DNA of 64,000 bases, from assembly GCF_004137245.1 (NCBI RefSeq), contig NZ_SDWS01000007.1, positions 124,001 through 188,000 on the forward strand, written 5' to 3'. The notes under the pieces were generated by a model. That model had not been told where the DNA came from. It did not search any database and was given only the letters and a program-made list of their open reading frames with translations. Of this stretch, positions 26,021-34,891 are shown piece after piece; position 1 is the stretch's first letter; each line of letters begins with the position of its first letter. Position numbers and translations under genes: made by a program. The stretch is from Nocardioides glacieisoli. Its GTDB lineage: Bacteria; Actinomycetota; Actinomycetes; Propionibacteriales; Nocardioidaceae.

Positions 26021-28240
26021 ATGACTGACACCACCACGCAGACCGCCGTCCGCTACGACCGCGACGCCGACGGCATCGTCACGCTGACCCTCGACGACCC
26101 GACGGCCAGCGCCAACACGATGAACGAGCTCTACCAGTCGTCGATGCAGGCGGCCGTCGAGCGGTTGTACGACGAGCAGGACGACGTCACCGGCGTCGTG
26201 CTGGCCAGCGCGAAGAAGACCTTCTTCGCCGGCGGCAACCTCAAGAGCATGGTGAAGGCGACGGCCGACGACGCCGACGAGATCTTCGCGATGGGCGAGG
26301 CCGTCAAGGCCAGCCTCCGCAAGCTCGAGACCTTCCCCCGGCCCGTCGTCGCCGCGATCAACGGCGCCGCCCTCGGTGGCGGCCTCGAGATCGCGCTCGC
26401 CGCCAACCGGCGCATCGCCGTCGACGACCGCTCGGTCAAGATCGGCCTGCCCGAGTCGACGCTCGGCCTGCTGCCGGGCGGCGGCGGGGTCACCCGCGTC
26501 GTACGCATGCTGGGCCTGCAGTCCGCGCTGATGGACGTGCTCATGCCGGGCACCCAGTTCGATCCGCAGGGCGCGCTCGCCAAGGGCCTCATCGACGAGG
26601 TGCTCCCGACGCGCGAGGAGCTCGTGCCGGCCGCGAAGACGTGGATCCTCGAGCACCAGGACGAGGACTCGGCGAAGAACCCGTGGGACCGCGCGGGCTA
26701 CAAGATGCCGGGCGGGACGCCGAAGACCCCCGCACTCGCGCAGTTCCTGCCGGCCTTCCCGGCGCTGCTGCGCAAGCAGACCAAGGGCGCGATCTACCCC
26801 GCGCCGCGCGCGATCATGAGCGCCGCGGTCGAGGGCGCGCAGGTCGACTTCGACACCGCGTCGCGCATCGAGAGCCGCTACTTCACCAGCCTGGTCGTCA
26901 GCCAGCAGTCCAAGAACATGATCCAGGCGTTCTTCTTCGACCTCCAGGCGATCAACTCCGGATCCCTGCGCCCGGAGGGCATCGAGCGCTGGCAGGCCAC
27001 CAAGGTCGGCGTGCTCGGCGCCGGGATGATGGGCGCCGGCATCGCCTACTCGTGCGCCCGCGCCGGCATGCAGGTCGTGCTCAAGGACGTGTCGGCCGAG
27101 GCCGCGGAGAAGGGCAAGGCCTACTCCGCGAAGCTCAACGCCAAGGGCGTCGAACGCGGCAAGATCACGCAGGAGAAGGCCGACGAGCTGCTCGGCCGCA
27201 TCACCGCGACGGCCGACCCCGCCGACCTCGCCGGCTGCGACCTGGTGATCGAGGCCGTCTTCGAGGACCCGTCGCTCAAGGCCAAGGTCTTCGCGGAGAT
27301 CGCGCCGTTCATCAATGACGACGCGCTGCTCTGCTCCAACACCTCGACGCTGCCGATCACCGAGCTCGCCGGTGGGATCGACCGTCCCGCCGACTTCATC
27401 GGGCTGCACTTCTTCAGCCCCGTCGACAAGATGCCGCTGGTCGAGATCATCCGCGGCGCGGAGACGTCCGACCTCGCGCTCGCCAAGGCGTACGACGTCG
27501 TGCAGCAGATCCGCAAGACGCCGATCGTCGTCAACGACTCGCGCGGCTTCTACACCTCACGCGTCATCGGCACGCAGATCAACGAGGGCCTCACGATGCT
27601 CGCCGAGGGCGTGCACCCGGTGTCGCTCGAGCGGGCCGCGACCTCGGCCGGCTTCCCGGTCGGGCCGCTCCAGATCAGCGACGAGCTCAACATGGAGCTG
27701 ATGGCCAAGATCCGCAAGGCCACCGAGGACGCCGCCGCGCGCGACGGCGTCGACCTGGGCGACTACCCGGCCGGCGACGTCATCGCGACCATGATCGACC
27801 TCGGCCGCCCGTCGCGGCTCAAGGGCGCCGGCTTCTACGACTACGACGACAACGGACGTCGCACGTCGCTGTGGCCGGGGCTCGCCGAGCACTTCCCCGT
27901 CGCGGAGCAGCAGGTCCCGATCCGCGACGTGCGCGACCGGATGCTCTTCATCGAGGCGCTCGAGACCGCGAAGTGCTTCGAGGAGGGCGTGCTCACCTCG
28001 GCCGCCGCGGCCAACATCGGCTCGATCATGGGCATCGGCTTCCCGCCGCTCACCGGCGGCGCGGCGCAGTTCATGACCGGCTGGCAGGCGCTCGACGAGA
28101 CCGGCCACGGCGTCGGCCCGGTCGGCCTCGACGCCTTCCTGGCCCGGGCCGACGAGCTGGCCGACGCGTACGGCGACCGGTTCTGCCCGACGCCCTACCT
28201 CCGCGACCTCGCGGCGAAGGGCGAGTCCTTCCCCGCCTGA
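26021..28240 (+). CDS. fadB: Fatty oxidation multifunctional protein (enoyl-CoA hydratase / 3-hydroxyacyl-CoA dehydrogenase)
   Basis: 739 residues. The N-terminal crotonase domain (about 1-300) has the oxyanion-hole segments KTFFAGGNLKSM and NGAALGGGLEIALAANRRI and the catalytic Glu in GLPESTLGLLPGGGG. The C-terminal dehydrogenase has the NAD motif VGVLGAGMMGAGI (about 330), the SNTSTLPITEL segment, the His/Glu relay (GLHFFSPVDKMPLVEII) and the second helical domain (GFYTSRVIGTQINEG, KGAGFYDY). It hydrates enoyl-CoA and oxidises the hydroxyacyl product for FadA. Gene length matches actinobacterial FadB. The 3' flank runs directly into the 32-bp repeat array. Confidence 0.96.
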   Translation: MTDTTTQTAVRYDRDADGIVTLTLDDPTASANTMNELYQSSMQAAVERLYDEQDDVTGVVLASAKKTFFAGGNLKSMVKATADDADEIFAMGEAVKASLRKLETFPRPVVAAINGAALGGGLEIALAANRRIAVDDRSVKIGLPESTLGLLPGGGGVTRVVRMLGLQSALMDVLMPGTQFDPQGALAKGLIDEVLPTREELVPAAKTWILEHQDEDSAKNPWDRAGYKMPGGTPKTPALAQFLPAFPALLRKQTKGAIYPAPRAIMSAAVEGAQVDFDTASRIESRYFTSLVVSQQSKNMIQAFFFDLQAINSGSLRPEGIERWQATKVGVLGAGMMGAGIAYSCARAGMQVVLKDVSAEAAEKGKAYSAKLNAKGVERGKITQEKADELLGRITATADPADLAGCDLVIEAVFEDPSLKAKVFAEIAPFINDDALLCSNTSTLPITELAGGIDRPADFIGLHFFSPVDKMPLVEIIRGAETSDLALAKAYDVVQQIRKTPIVVNDSRGFYTSRVIGTQINEGLTMLAEGVHPVSLERAATSAGFPVGPLQISDELNMELMAKIRKATEDAAARDGVDLGDYPAGDVIATMIDLGRPSRLKGAGFYDYDDNGRRTSLWPGLAEHFPVAEQQVPIRDVRDRMLFIEALETAKCFEEGVLTSAAAANIGSIMGIGFPPLTGGAAQFMTGWQALDETGHGVGPVGLDAFLARADELADAYGDRFCPTPYLRDLAAKGESFPA

Positions 28241-28243
28241 CCT

Positions 28244-28451
28244 CGAGTCGGCGCATCTGTACGCGACGGGGGTGCCGAGTCGGCGCGAATGTTCGCGAGA
28301 TGCGTGCCGAGTCGGCGCGAATGTTCGCGAGATGCGTGCCGAGTCGGCGCATCTGTGCGGGGTGGTTCGTGCAGATGCGCCGACTCGACGGGTCTCGGGT
28401 GTACCGATGCGCCGACTCGATGCGTTTCCGGTGTGCAGATGCGCCGACTCG
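28244..28451. repeat. Mirrored array of 32-bp-periodic repeats
   Basis: CGAGTCGGCGC occurs at 28244, 28276, 28308 and 28340, and its reverse complement GCGCCGACTCG at 28377, 28409 and 28441. Within each set the period is exactly 32 bp. Units two and three are identical over all 32 bases; others keep about 16 bases (consensus CGAGTCGGCGCATCTG) and vary over the rest. The inner units form a perfect 16-bp stem with a 16-base loop. The array fills the gap between fadB and the ABC ATPase. It is not a CRISPR. Confidence 0.9.
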
Positions 28452-28465
28452 GCGACACTTGTCCG

Positions 28466-29164
28466 GTGACCCAGGCCCCCGCCGTCGTCGTCCGCGACCT
28501 CCACGTGCGCTTCGGCGACGTCGAGGCGGTGTCGGGGGTCGACCTGACCGCGGACAGCGGACAGGCGACCGCGCTGCTCGGGCGCAACGGCGCGGGCAAG
28601 TCGACGACCATGAAGGTCCTCGCGGGCGTCGTGCCCCCGACCGCCGGTGAGGTCACGGTCGGCGGTCACGACGCGGCGACCGACGCGCTCGGCGTGAAGC
28701 GGGTCGTCGGCTACTGCCCCGACGTCGGCGGCCTCGTGCCGCGGGCCACGCCGTGGGAGCACCTGCAGCTCAGCGCCCGGCTGCGCCGGATGGACGAGTG
28801 GGAGGAGCGCGGCCGCGACATGCTGGAGCGCTTCGAGCTCGGCGATGTCGCGCACCGGGTCGTCGGCGGGTTCAGCCACGGCATGAGCCGCCGGCTCAGC
28901 GTCGTGCTGGCTGCGCTCCACGAGCCGACCGTGCTCCTGCTCGACGAGCCCTTCGACGGTGTCGACCCGCTCGGCGTCGAGGCGACCCTCGAGGTCGTCG
29001 CCGACGCCCGGGCGCGCGGCGCCTGCGTCCTGCTCTCCACCCACCTGCGCGACCTGGCCCTCGAGGCATGCGGCACCGCGGTCGTGCTGCGCGGCGGCAA
29101 CCGTGTCGCCGCCATGCAGGCCGGCGAGCTGACCGGCGAGGCCTACCGTGCGCTCCTCGACTGA
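28466..29164 (+). CDS. ABC transporter ATP-binding protein
   Basis: 232 residues from GTG 28466, 14 bases after the repeat array. Walker A GRNGAGKST, a Q-loop-like segment GYCPDVGGL, a signature variant FSHGMSRRLSV in place of LSGGQ, Walker B VLLLDEPFDGVDP, and the H-loop STHLRD are visible. It resembles ATPases of ABC-2-type exporters. The permease gene starts inside its last codons (17-base overlap), giving a coupled two-gene exporter of unknown cargo. No ribosome site precedes the start, so transcription may begin within the array's right edge. Confidence 0.9.
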   Translation: MTQAPAVVVRDLHVRFGDVEAVSGVDLTADSGQATALLGRNGAGKSTTMKVLAGVVPPTAGEVTVGGHDAATDALGVKRVVGYCPDVGGLVPRATPWEHLQLSARLRRMDEWEERGRDMLERFELGDVAHRVVGGFSHGMSRRLSVVLAALHEPTVLLLDEPFDGVDPLGVEATLEVVADARARGACVLLSTHLRDLALEACGTAVVLRGGNRVAAMQAGELTGEAYRALLD

Positions 29165-30686
29165 CTCCTGGGCCGACGCGCTGCGCGACACCGGCCACCT
29201 GGTCGCGTTCCGCGCCCGGACCGTACGCCGACGCGGTGCCTCGCTCGTCGGACTGGTCGTGGTCCTCGGGCTGACCGCCGTCTTCGCGGTCGCGCCCAAC
29301 GGCTTCGAGCTCAGCGGCTCGGGATCGGCCGCGCTCGACCGCGCGGTGGCCGCGCTGGAGGACAACCTCGGCGGGGCCTTCCTCGGGTTGCTGCTGCTCG
29401 CCATCAGCTCCTCGATGGGCAGCGGGGGCGGCCGCGAGCTGCTGTCGCGCAGCGAGGTGGCGATCCATCCGGTCAGCCCGGTCACCGAGCACCTCGGCGC
29501 CCTCCTGCTCGCCCCGCTCAACCTGGCCTGGCTCGTCCAGATGTGGGGCCTGCTCACCGTCACCTCGCTCGTCACGGCCTCTGACCGGCTGCTCGGTGCG
29601 CAGCTCGTGGTGCTCGCCTGGGTGCTTGCGGCCACCTCGCTCGGCCAGGCCGTCGGCTGGGCCGCGGAGGGCGTACGTCGTACGCCCCACGGCGTCGTCG
29701 TGGTCCGGGTCGTCAGTGGTGTGGTCGTCGTCCTCCTCGCCGGTCTGCACCTCGCCGGCGTGCTCGGCCCGGTGGTCCGCTCGCTGCCGACGACCTGGCT
29801 CGCCGAGTCCGCCCAGACCTCGAGCTGGCCGGTGGCCGTGCTCGTCCTGCTCGCCCTCGCGGCCGTCGGCGTCGTCGTCGGCGCCCGCCCCGCGGCCTGG
29901 GCCCTCGGGCTGCCGCCGCGCGAGGAGCTGCGTGTCCAGTCCGGCGTCCACGAGGCGCGGCACGCGCCCGAACCGCGCTGGGGCTCGCCCGACCGCGCGC
30001 TCCTGCACCGGCTCGACCGTGGTTCGGTCTGGCGGTCGGTCGGGATGCGGCGCGGACTGATGGTGCTCGGCATCGGTCCCGGGCTCGTCGCGCTCGTCGC
30101 CGGTCTCCAGTGGAGCTCGGTGATGCTCCTCCCCGGCCTGACCGCGAGCGGGGCCGCGCTGCTCTTCGGCGTCAACGCGTGGTGCCTCGACGGCAAGGGC
30201 ATGGTGTGGCGCGAGACCCTCCCGGTGTCCGCCGCCGACGTGTTCGGCGTACGCACCCTCGTCGTCGCGGAGTGCCTGGCGATGGTGTCAGGCGTGACCA
30301 TCGTCCTCGCCCTCCTGCGCAACGGGATGCCGCCGCTCGTCGTCGGCGCCGCGGTGCTGTCGTGCTGGGCGGTCGTGCTCGTGCAGGTCCTCGCCATCGT
30401 GATGACGTGGTCGGTCCGATCCCCCTACGCCGTCGACCTGTCCTCGCCGCGCGCGACCCCCGCGCCGCACGCGTCGATGGCGGCGTACGCCGGCAAGCTC
30501 TCGCTCGTCACCACGCTGACCGGGATGGTCTTCACGACCATCTCGACCGGCCCGTGGGCCTGGCTGCCGCCGGCCATGGCGGTCCCGTTCCTGACGTACT
30601 CCGTCTGGAAGCTGCGCCGGGCCCGCCGTCGGTGGCTCGCGCCCGCCGAGCGGGCTCGTGTCGTGCTGACCGTCGCCGCTGTCTGA
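29148..30686 (+). CDS. ABC transporter permease, multi-pass membrane protein
   Basis: 512 residues from GTG 29148, overlapping the ATPase gene by 17 bases. About ten to twelve hydrophobic segments are visible (LVGLVVVLGLTAVFAV; GAFLGLLLLAISS; GALLLAPLNLAWLVQMWGLL; VVVVRVVSGVVVVLLAG; WPVAVLVLLALAAVGVVVG; and several in the C-terminal half). No annotated permease domain is recognisable by eye, but its position and topology make it the membrane partner of the preceding ATPase. It is followed by nested palindromic element B. Confidence 0.8.
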   Translation: MRSSTDSWADALRDTGHLVAFRARTVRRRGASLVGLVVVLGLTAVFAVAPNGFELSGSGSAALDRAVAALEDNLGGAFLGLLLLAISSSMGSGGGRELLSRSEVAIHPVSPVTEHLGALLLAPLNLAWLVQMWGLLTVTSLVTASDRLLGAQLVVLAWVLAATSLGQAVGWAAEGVRRTPHGVVVVRVVSGVVVVLLAGLHLAGVLGPVVRSLPTTWLAESAQTSSWPVAVLVLLALAAVGVVVGARPAAWALGLPPREELRVQSGVHEARHAPEPRWGSPDRALLHRLDRGSVWRSVGMRRGLMVLGIGPGLVALVAGLQWSSVMLLPGLTASGAALLFGVNAWCLDGKGMVWRETLPVSAADVFGVRTLVVAECLAMVSGVTIVLALLRNGMPPLVVGAAVLSCWAVVLVQVLAIVMTWSVRSPYAVDLSSPRATPAPHASMAAYAGKLSLVTTLTGMVFTTISTGPWAWLPPAMAVPFLTYSVWKLRRARRRWLAPAERARVVLTVAAV

Positions 30687-30698
30687 CGGGCAGCGCCA

Positions 30699-30793
30699 TT
30701 TCGTGATCCCCGGCTGACCGGCTCTTCCTGAAGTTGTCAGGCCTTGCGCGGGCCGACAAGTTCAGCGATCCCCGGCTGACCGGGGATCACGAA
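30699..30793. repeat. Nested palindromic element, copy B
   Basis: The outer arms TTCGTGATCCCCGG and CCGGGGATCACGAA are exact reverse complements at the two ends of about 94 bp. Inside lie CTGAAGTTGTCAGGCC and GGCCGACAAGTTCAG, an imperfect second pair around the loop TTGCGCG. Each half also holds CCGGCTGACCGG. The modules match copy A at 19071-19140. It lies between the ABC permease and the PadR gene and may serve as a strong terminator or be a miniature-transposon relic. Confidence 0.8.
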
Positions 30794-30817
30794 GGTGAGC
30801 CAAGCCCGTGCATACGT

Positions 30818-30829
30818 GGTATACATACC
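30818..30829. promoter_or_regulatory. GGTAT-AC-ATACC dyad, candidate PadR operator
   Basis: A perfect 5-bp inverted repeat lies about 50 bases before the PadR start, with a further GGTATCTAC copy just downstream. It is AT-rich relative to its surroundings and well placed to control the PadR-ABC operon. Confidence 0.5.
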
Positions 30830-30879
30830 CGGTATCTACGGCCCACGGGGGGCAGTGGGTCGTGACCACGGAGGCGCGG

Positions 30880-31521
30880 ATGTCGATCCGGCAGGCAATG
30901 CTGGCGATCCTCGAGCAGGGGCCGATGTACGGCTACCAGCTGAGGGCGGAGTTCGAGCAGCGGACGGGGGAGACCTGGCCGCTCAACGTCGGGCAGGTCT
31001 ACACGACCCTCACCCGGCTCGAGCGTGACGGACTGGTCGAGGTCGTCGTTGACGAGACAGGGAGCGGGAACGCCGGGCACGGGGGTGTCGGCGAACCGCT
31101 CGGATCCGATCGCACGCACGTCTACCGCGCGACCGAGGCCGGGCGGAGCGAGGTGTCGGAGTGGTTCGCCACGCCGGTGCCTCGCTCCCAGCCCCCGCGC
31201 GACGAGCTCGCCATCAAGCTCGCGATCGCCGTGACGCTGCCCGGCGTCGACGTCGGCACGATCATCCAGCGCCAGCGCAGCGCCACCATGGCCTCGCTCC
31301 AGGACTACACCCGCCTCAAGCGGACCGGTCGCGCCGCGACACCCCAGGACCCCGCCGATCTCGCGTGGAGCCTGGTCCTTGACTCGCTCGTCTTCGACGC
31401 CGAGGCCGAGGTGCGCTGGCTCGACCACTGCGAGGCGCGGTTGCGGCGTGCCGCGATGGAGCGCGGAGAAGTACGCACGGGGGCCGCGAGCGCGACGACG
31501 TCCGAGGGGGCCACCCGATGA
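30880..31521 (+). CDS. PadR-family regulator of the adjacent ABC exporter
   Basis: 213 residues from ATG 30880 (MSIRQAMLAILEQGPMYGYQLRAEFEQRTG), the usual PadR N-terminus, with GGAG eight bases upstream; GTG 30862 would add six residues. The winged helix continues with VGQVYTTLTRLERDGLVE, and the C-terminal PadR/Vir_act helices contain RDELAIKLAIAVTLPGVDV. A Gly-rich insertion (ETGSGNAGHGGVGEPLG) widens the wing. The last codons overlap the ABC ATPase start (ATGA), so regulator and transporter form one operon, a common arrangement for drug- or peptide-induced exporters. Confidence 0.93.
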   Translation: MSIRQAMLAILEQGPMYGYQLRAEFEQRTGETWPLNVGQVYTTLTRLERDGLVEVVVDETGSGNAGHGGVGEPLGSDRTHVYRATEAGRSEVSEWFATPVPRSQPPRDELAIKLAIAVTLPGVDVGTIIQRQRSATMASLQDYTRLKRTGRAATPQDPADLAWSLVLDSLVFDAEAEVRWLDHCEARLRRAAMERGEVRTGAASATTSEGATR

Positions 31522-32240
31522 ACGCCGTCCTCCACCTCGCCGCCGCCTCGCGCGTCCACGGCGAGGGTGCCACCGAGGTGCACGCGCTCCGCAGTGTCAC
31601 CTTCCGCGCCCACCCCGGCGAGCTCGTCGCCGTCATGGGTCCGTCCGGCTCCGGCAAGTCGACGCTCCTGACCCTGGCCGGCGGCCTCGACGCCCCGACG
31701 TCCGGCTCGGTCTGGATCGAGGGCACCGACCTCGCCTCGCTCGACAACGCCGGGCGCGCGCGCATCCGGCGTACGTCGGTGGGCTACGTGTTCCAGGACT
31801 TCAACCTGATCCCCGCCCTGACCGCCGCCGAGAACGTCGCCCTGCCCCGGGAGCTCGACGGCGAGAAGTCGAGGATCGCGCGCCGACTCGCGATCACCGC
31901 CCTCGAGGAGGTCGGCATCGCCGACCTCGCCGACCGCTTCCCCGACGAGATGTCGGGCGGCCAGCAGCAGCGCGTCGCGATCGCCCGCGCGATCGTCGGC
32001 GAGCGCCGGCTGATCCTGGCCGACGAGCCCACCGGTGCCCTCGACACCGACACCGGCGAGGAGATCCTCCGGCTGCTCCGCGCGCGCTGTGACGCCGGTG
32101 CGGCCGGGGTGATGGTCACCCACGAGGCACGGCACGCCGCCTGGGCCGACCGCGTCGTCTTCCTGCGCGACGGGGTCATCGTCGACGAGACCGGCGCCGA
32201 TGAGCCCGAGGCGCTGCTCGCCGACGAGGCGGCGAGGTGA
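31518..32240 (+). CDS. ABC transporter ATP-binding protein (MacB/LolD type)
   Basis: 240 residues with canonical motifs: Walker A GPSGSGKST, Q-loop VFQDFNLIPALTAAENVALP, signature MSGGQQQRVAIARAIV, Walker B LILADEPTGALD, and H-loop MVTHEARHA. The QDFNLIPALTAAENV segment is characteristic of the LolD/MacB/FtsE group that pairs with FtsX-like permeases. Both ends overlap neighbouring genes by four bases (padR stop, permease start), so stoichiometric translation is likely. Confidence 0.95.
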   Translation: MNAVLHLAAASRVHGEGATEVHALRSVTFRAHPGELVAVMGPSGSGKSTLLTLAGGLDAPTSGSVWIEGTDLASLDNAGRARIRRTSVGYVFQDFNLIPALTAAENVALPRELDGEKSRIARRLAITALEEVGIADLADRFPDEMSGGQQQRVAIARAIVGERRLILADEPTGALDTDTGEEILRLLRARCDAGAAGVMVTHEARHAAWADRVVFLRDGVIVDETGADEPEALLADEAAR

Positions 32241-34885
32241 ACGGCTGGCGCCCCGCGCTGCGCATCGCGTGGCGAGACGCCCTGCGCCACAAGGGCCGCA
32301 GCATCCTGGTCCTGGTGATGATCAGCCTGCCGGTGCTGGCGGTCAGCGCGGCGGCGGTGGTGATCAGGACCGTCGAGGTCACCGGGCTCGAGGGGGCGGA
32401 GCGCCACCTCGGCGCTGCTGACGCCCGGGTGCTGACGGAGGGCAGCGGGCGCATCATCCAGGCACCCGACCCGACCGACGGGGACTGGGCGTTCGACGGC
32501 GAGTCCGACTACGAGGACCCGCCCGGCGAGGCGGCCGTACGCGCGGTGCTGGGCCGGGACGTCCGCCTGCTCCCGATCACGAGCGGGTGGTCGCGCGCCC
32601 GGCTCGACGACCGGGTGGTGGAGTTCTCCACGACCGGCATCGACCTGTCCGACCCGCTCGCCGCCGGACTGTTCGAGCTCGAGGCCGGCCGTCTGCCCGA
32701 GGCCCGCGGCGAGGTCGTGGTCAACGGCGCGATGCTCGAGAAGGGGTTCAGCGTCGGCGACGAGATCGAGGTCGCCGACCGCACTCTGGTCATCGCGGGC
32801 GCCGGTCGGGACGCGACCAACCGCGCGATGCCGACAGTGCTGGGCTCCGCTGCCGACCTCGCCGACGAGGCGACGAACCGGCGCGAGTGGCTGGTGGACG
32901 CCGGCGGCCCGGTGTCGTGGTCGACGGTGCGCGACCTCAACGAGATCGGCGGCGTGGTCACCTCACGCGCGGTGCTGGCCGACCCTCCCGATGTCGCGTC
33001 GGTGGCCGAGCAGCTGGGCTACGACGAAGGCCAGGACCAGACTCTGGCGATCCTCGCGCTCATCGTCGTGATGGCCCTGATCGAGGTCGTCCTGCTGGCC
33101 GGTCCGGCGTTCGCCGTGGGCGCGCGTCGGCACGCACGGACGCTGGCCCTGATCGCCGCGTCCGGGGGCACGCCCGCCCAGTCGCGCCGCGTGATCCTCG
33201 GCAGCGGGGTCGTCCTCGGCCTCGTCGCCTCGGCCCTCGGTCTCGTGCTCGGCATCGTCGCTGGCTGGGCACTCCTGCCCGTGGTGCAGCGGTTCCAGGG
33301 CGAGTGGTTCGGCCCGTTCGACCTGCCCTGGCCCGTCCTTGCCGCCATCGCTGCCTTCGGGCTCGTCTCGGCACTCCTGGCATCGGTCGTGCCTGCCTGG
33401 CTCGCCAGCCGCCAGGACGTCGTGGCCGTGCTCGCCGGACGCCGAGGCGACCGCCGGCCCCGTGTGTCGACCCCGGTTCTCGGGCTGGTGCTGCTCGGTG
33501 TCGGCATCGCGGCGTCGGCGTACGGCGCGGTGACCTCCGACGGCGGCGGCGGCTCCCTCTGGATCGCCGCCTCCGCGGTCATCTCGGTGCTCGGCATGAT
33601 CCTCGTGGTGCCGGTCGTCGTGTCCACCGTGGCCCGGCTCTCCAGCCGGCTGCCGCTGACGGCGAGGTACGCCGCCCGCGACGCGGCACGGCACCGCACG
33701 CGGACCGTGCCGGCGGTGGCCGCCGTCGCCGCGACGGTGGCGGGAGTCGTCGCGCTCGGCATCGGCAACGCGAGTGACGAGCGGCAGAACGAGATGACGT
33801 ACACCCCGCAGGCGGCGTTGGGCACCGGCTACGTCACCTGGGGGCCGGAGGTGCTGGAGGGGGAGGAGCCGCCCGATCCGACGGCGACGTGGGCACGCGT
33901 CGAGGAGACGGTCCGTTCGACCGCTCCGGGCGTCGGGGTCCGCCCGCTGCGCGGGGTGCAGGACTTCTACGACCCGGCCGGCTACACGACGACCACGGTC
34001 GAACCGCCGCGTGAGCTGGAGTCCCAGGTCTTCGGTGTCATGACCTACGGCCCCACGGTCGCCGTGGCCGACGGCGCGGACGAGCTCGGCATCGACGGAG
34101 GGACCGCCGCGGCCGTGGATGCCGCGCTGGGCGACGGGCGGGCCGTCCTGTTCACCACGGTCGCCGACACCGTCGCCGACGTCACCGTCCGCCAGGAGAC
34201 GTGGCTCGAGGACGGCACCGAGCCACAGGTCGAGTCGAGCGAGGTCGTCGGGGCTCGGCTGGTGCCGTGGGACACGTCGACCGCAGGCGCCGCTCCGGCG
34301 CAGGCGGTGGTGCCACCCGCGATGGCCGAGCGGCTGGGGCTCGACCTCGAGATCGCCAGCCTCCGCCTCACCGGCGACCTCGACCCCACCACCGAGACTC
34401 GGATCAAGGAGGCCGTGCAGGGAGCCGTCGAGGGCACATACGTCTACGTCGAGCGCGGCTACCAGCGCCCGGACCACGCGGTGATCATCCTGCTCGTGCT
34501 GGGCGCTCTCGGTGGCGTGCTGATGCTGGGAGGCACCCTCACCGCGACGTTCCTCGCGCTCTCCGATGCGAAGCCCGACCTCGCCACGTTGTCCGCGGTC
34601 GGCGCGGCTCCACGGACCCGCCGTCGGGTCGCGGGGTCGTACGCCCTGGTGATCGGCTTCGTCGGCGCGCTGCTCGGTGCGGGGGTGGGCTTCATCCCCG
34701 GCATCGCGATCTCGCGGCCGCTGACGGCGAGCTTCGGGAGCTCCGGCCCGGGCCCCGACGGGCCGTTCCTCGACATCCCGTGGCTGCTGATCGTCGCGAT
34801 CGTGGTCGCGCTCCCGCTGCTGACCGCCGCGGTCGTCGGGCTGTCGGCCCGCGCCCGGCTGCCGCTGGTGGCGCGCCTCGACTGA
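32237..34885 (+). CDS. FtsX/MacB-type ABC transporter permease
   Basis: 882 residues from GTG 32237, overlapping the ATPase stop. An N-terminal helix (GRSILVLVMISLPVLAVSAAAVVIR) is followed by a ~230-residue extracytoplasmic domain and an FtsX core with three helices (about 275-400; AGPAFAVGARRHARTLALIAASGGTPAQSRRVIL). A second half with another large loop and a second FtsX core follows at the C-terminus (LLVLGALGGVLMLGGTLTATFLALSDAKPDLATLSAVGAAPRTRR). Such mechanotransmitting permeases export or extract lipoproteins, peptides or antibiotics from the membrane rather than import solutes. It converges, six bases apart, on the CxGC-repeat gene. Confidence 0.93.
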   Translation: MNGWRPALRIAWRDALRHKGRSILVLVMISLPVLAVSAAAVVIRTVEVTGLEGAERHLGAADARVLTEGSGRIIQAPDPTDGDWAFDGESDYEDPPGEAAVRAVLGRDVRLLPITSGWSRARLDDRVVEFSTTGIDLSDPLAAGLFELEAGRLPEARGEVVVNGAMLEKGFSVGDEIEVADRTLVIAGAGRDATNRAMPTVLGSAADLADEATNRREWLVDAGGPVSWSTVRDLNEIGGVVTSRAVLADPPDVASVAEQLGYDEGQDQTLAILALIVVMALIEVVLLAGPAFAVGARRHARTLALIAASGGTPAQSRRVILGSGVVLGLVASALGLVLGIVAGWALLPVVQRFQGEWFGPFDLPWPVLAAIAAFGLVSALLASVVPAWLASRQDVVAVLAGRRGDRRPRVSTPVLGLVLLGVGIAASAYGAVTSDGGGGSLWIAASAVISVLGMILVVPVVVSTVARLSSRLPLTARYAARDAARHRTRTVPAVAAVAATVAGVVALGIGNASDERQNEMTYTPQAALGTGYVTWGPEVLEGEEPPDPTATWARVEETVRSTAPGVGVRPLRGVQDFYDPAGYTTTTVEPPRELESQVFGVMTYGPTVAVADGADELGIDGGTAAAVDAALGDGRAVLFTTVADTVADVTVRQETWLEDGTEPQVESSEVVGARLVPWDTSTAGAAPAQAVVPPAMAERLGLDLEIASLRLTGDLDPTTETRIKEAVQGAVEGTYVYVERGYQRPDHAVIILLVLGALGGVLMLGGTLTATFLALSDAKPDLATLSAVGAAPRTRRRVAGSYALVIGFVGALLGAGVGFIPGIAISRPLTASFGSSGPGPDGPFLDIPWLLIVAIVVALPLLTAAVVGLSARARLPLVARLD

Positions 34886-34891
34886 CCTCGG

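Noticed and set aside
28244..28451. CRISPR array
   Set aside because: The conserved part is only 11-16 bases, two adjacent units are identical including the 'spacer', the orientation flips midway, and no cas gene is near.
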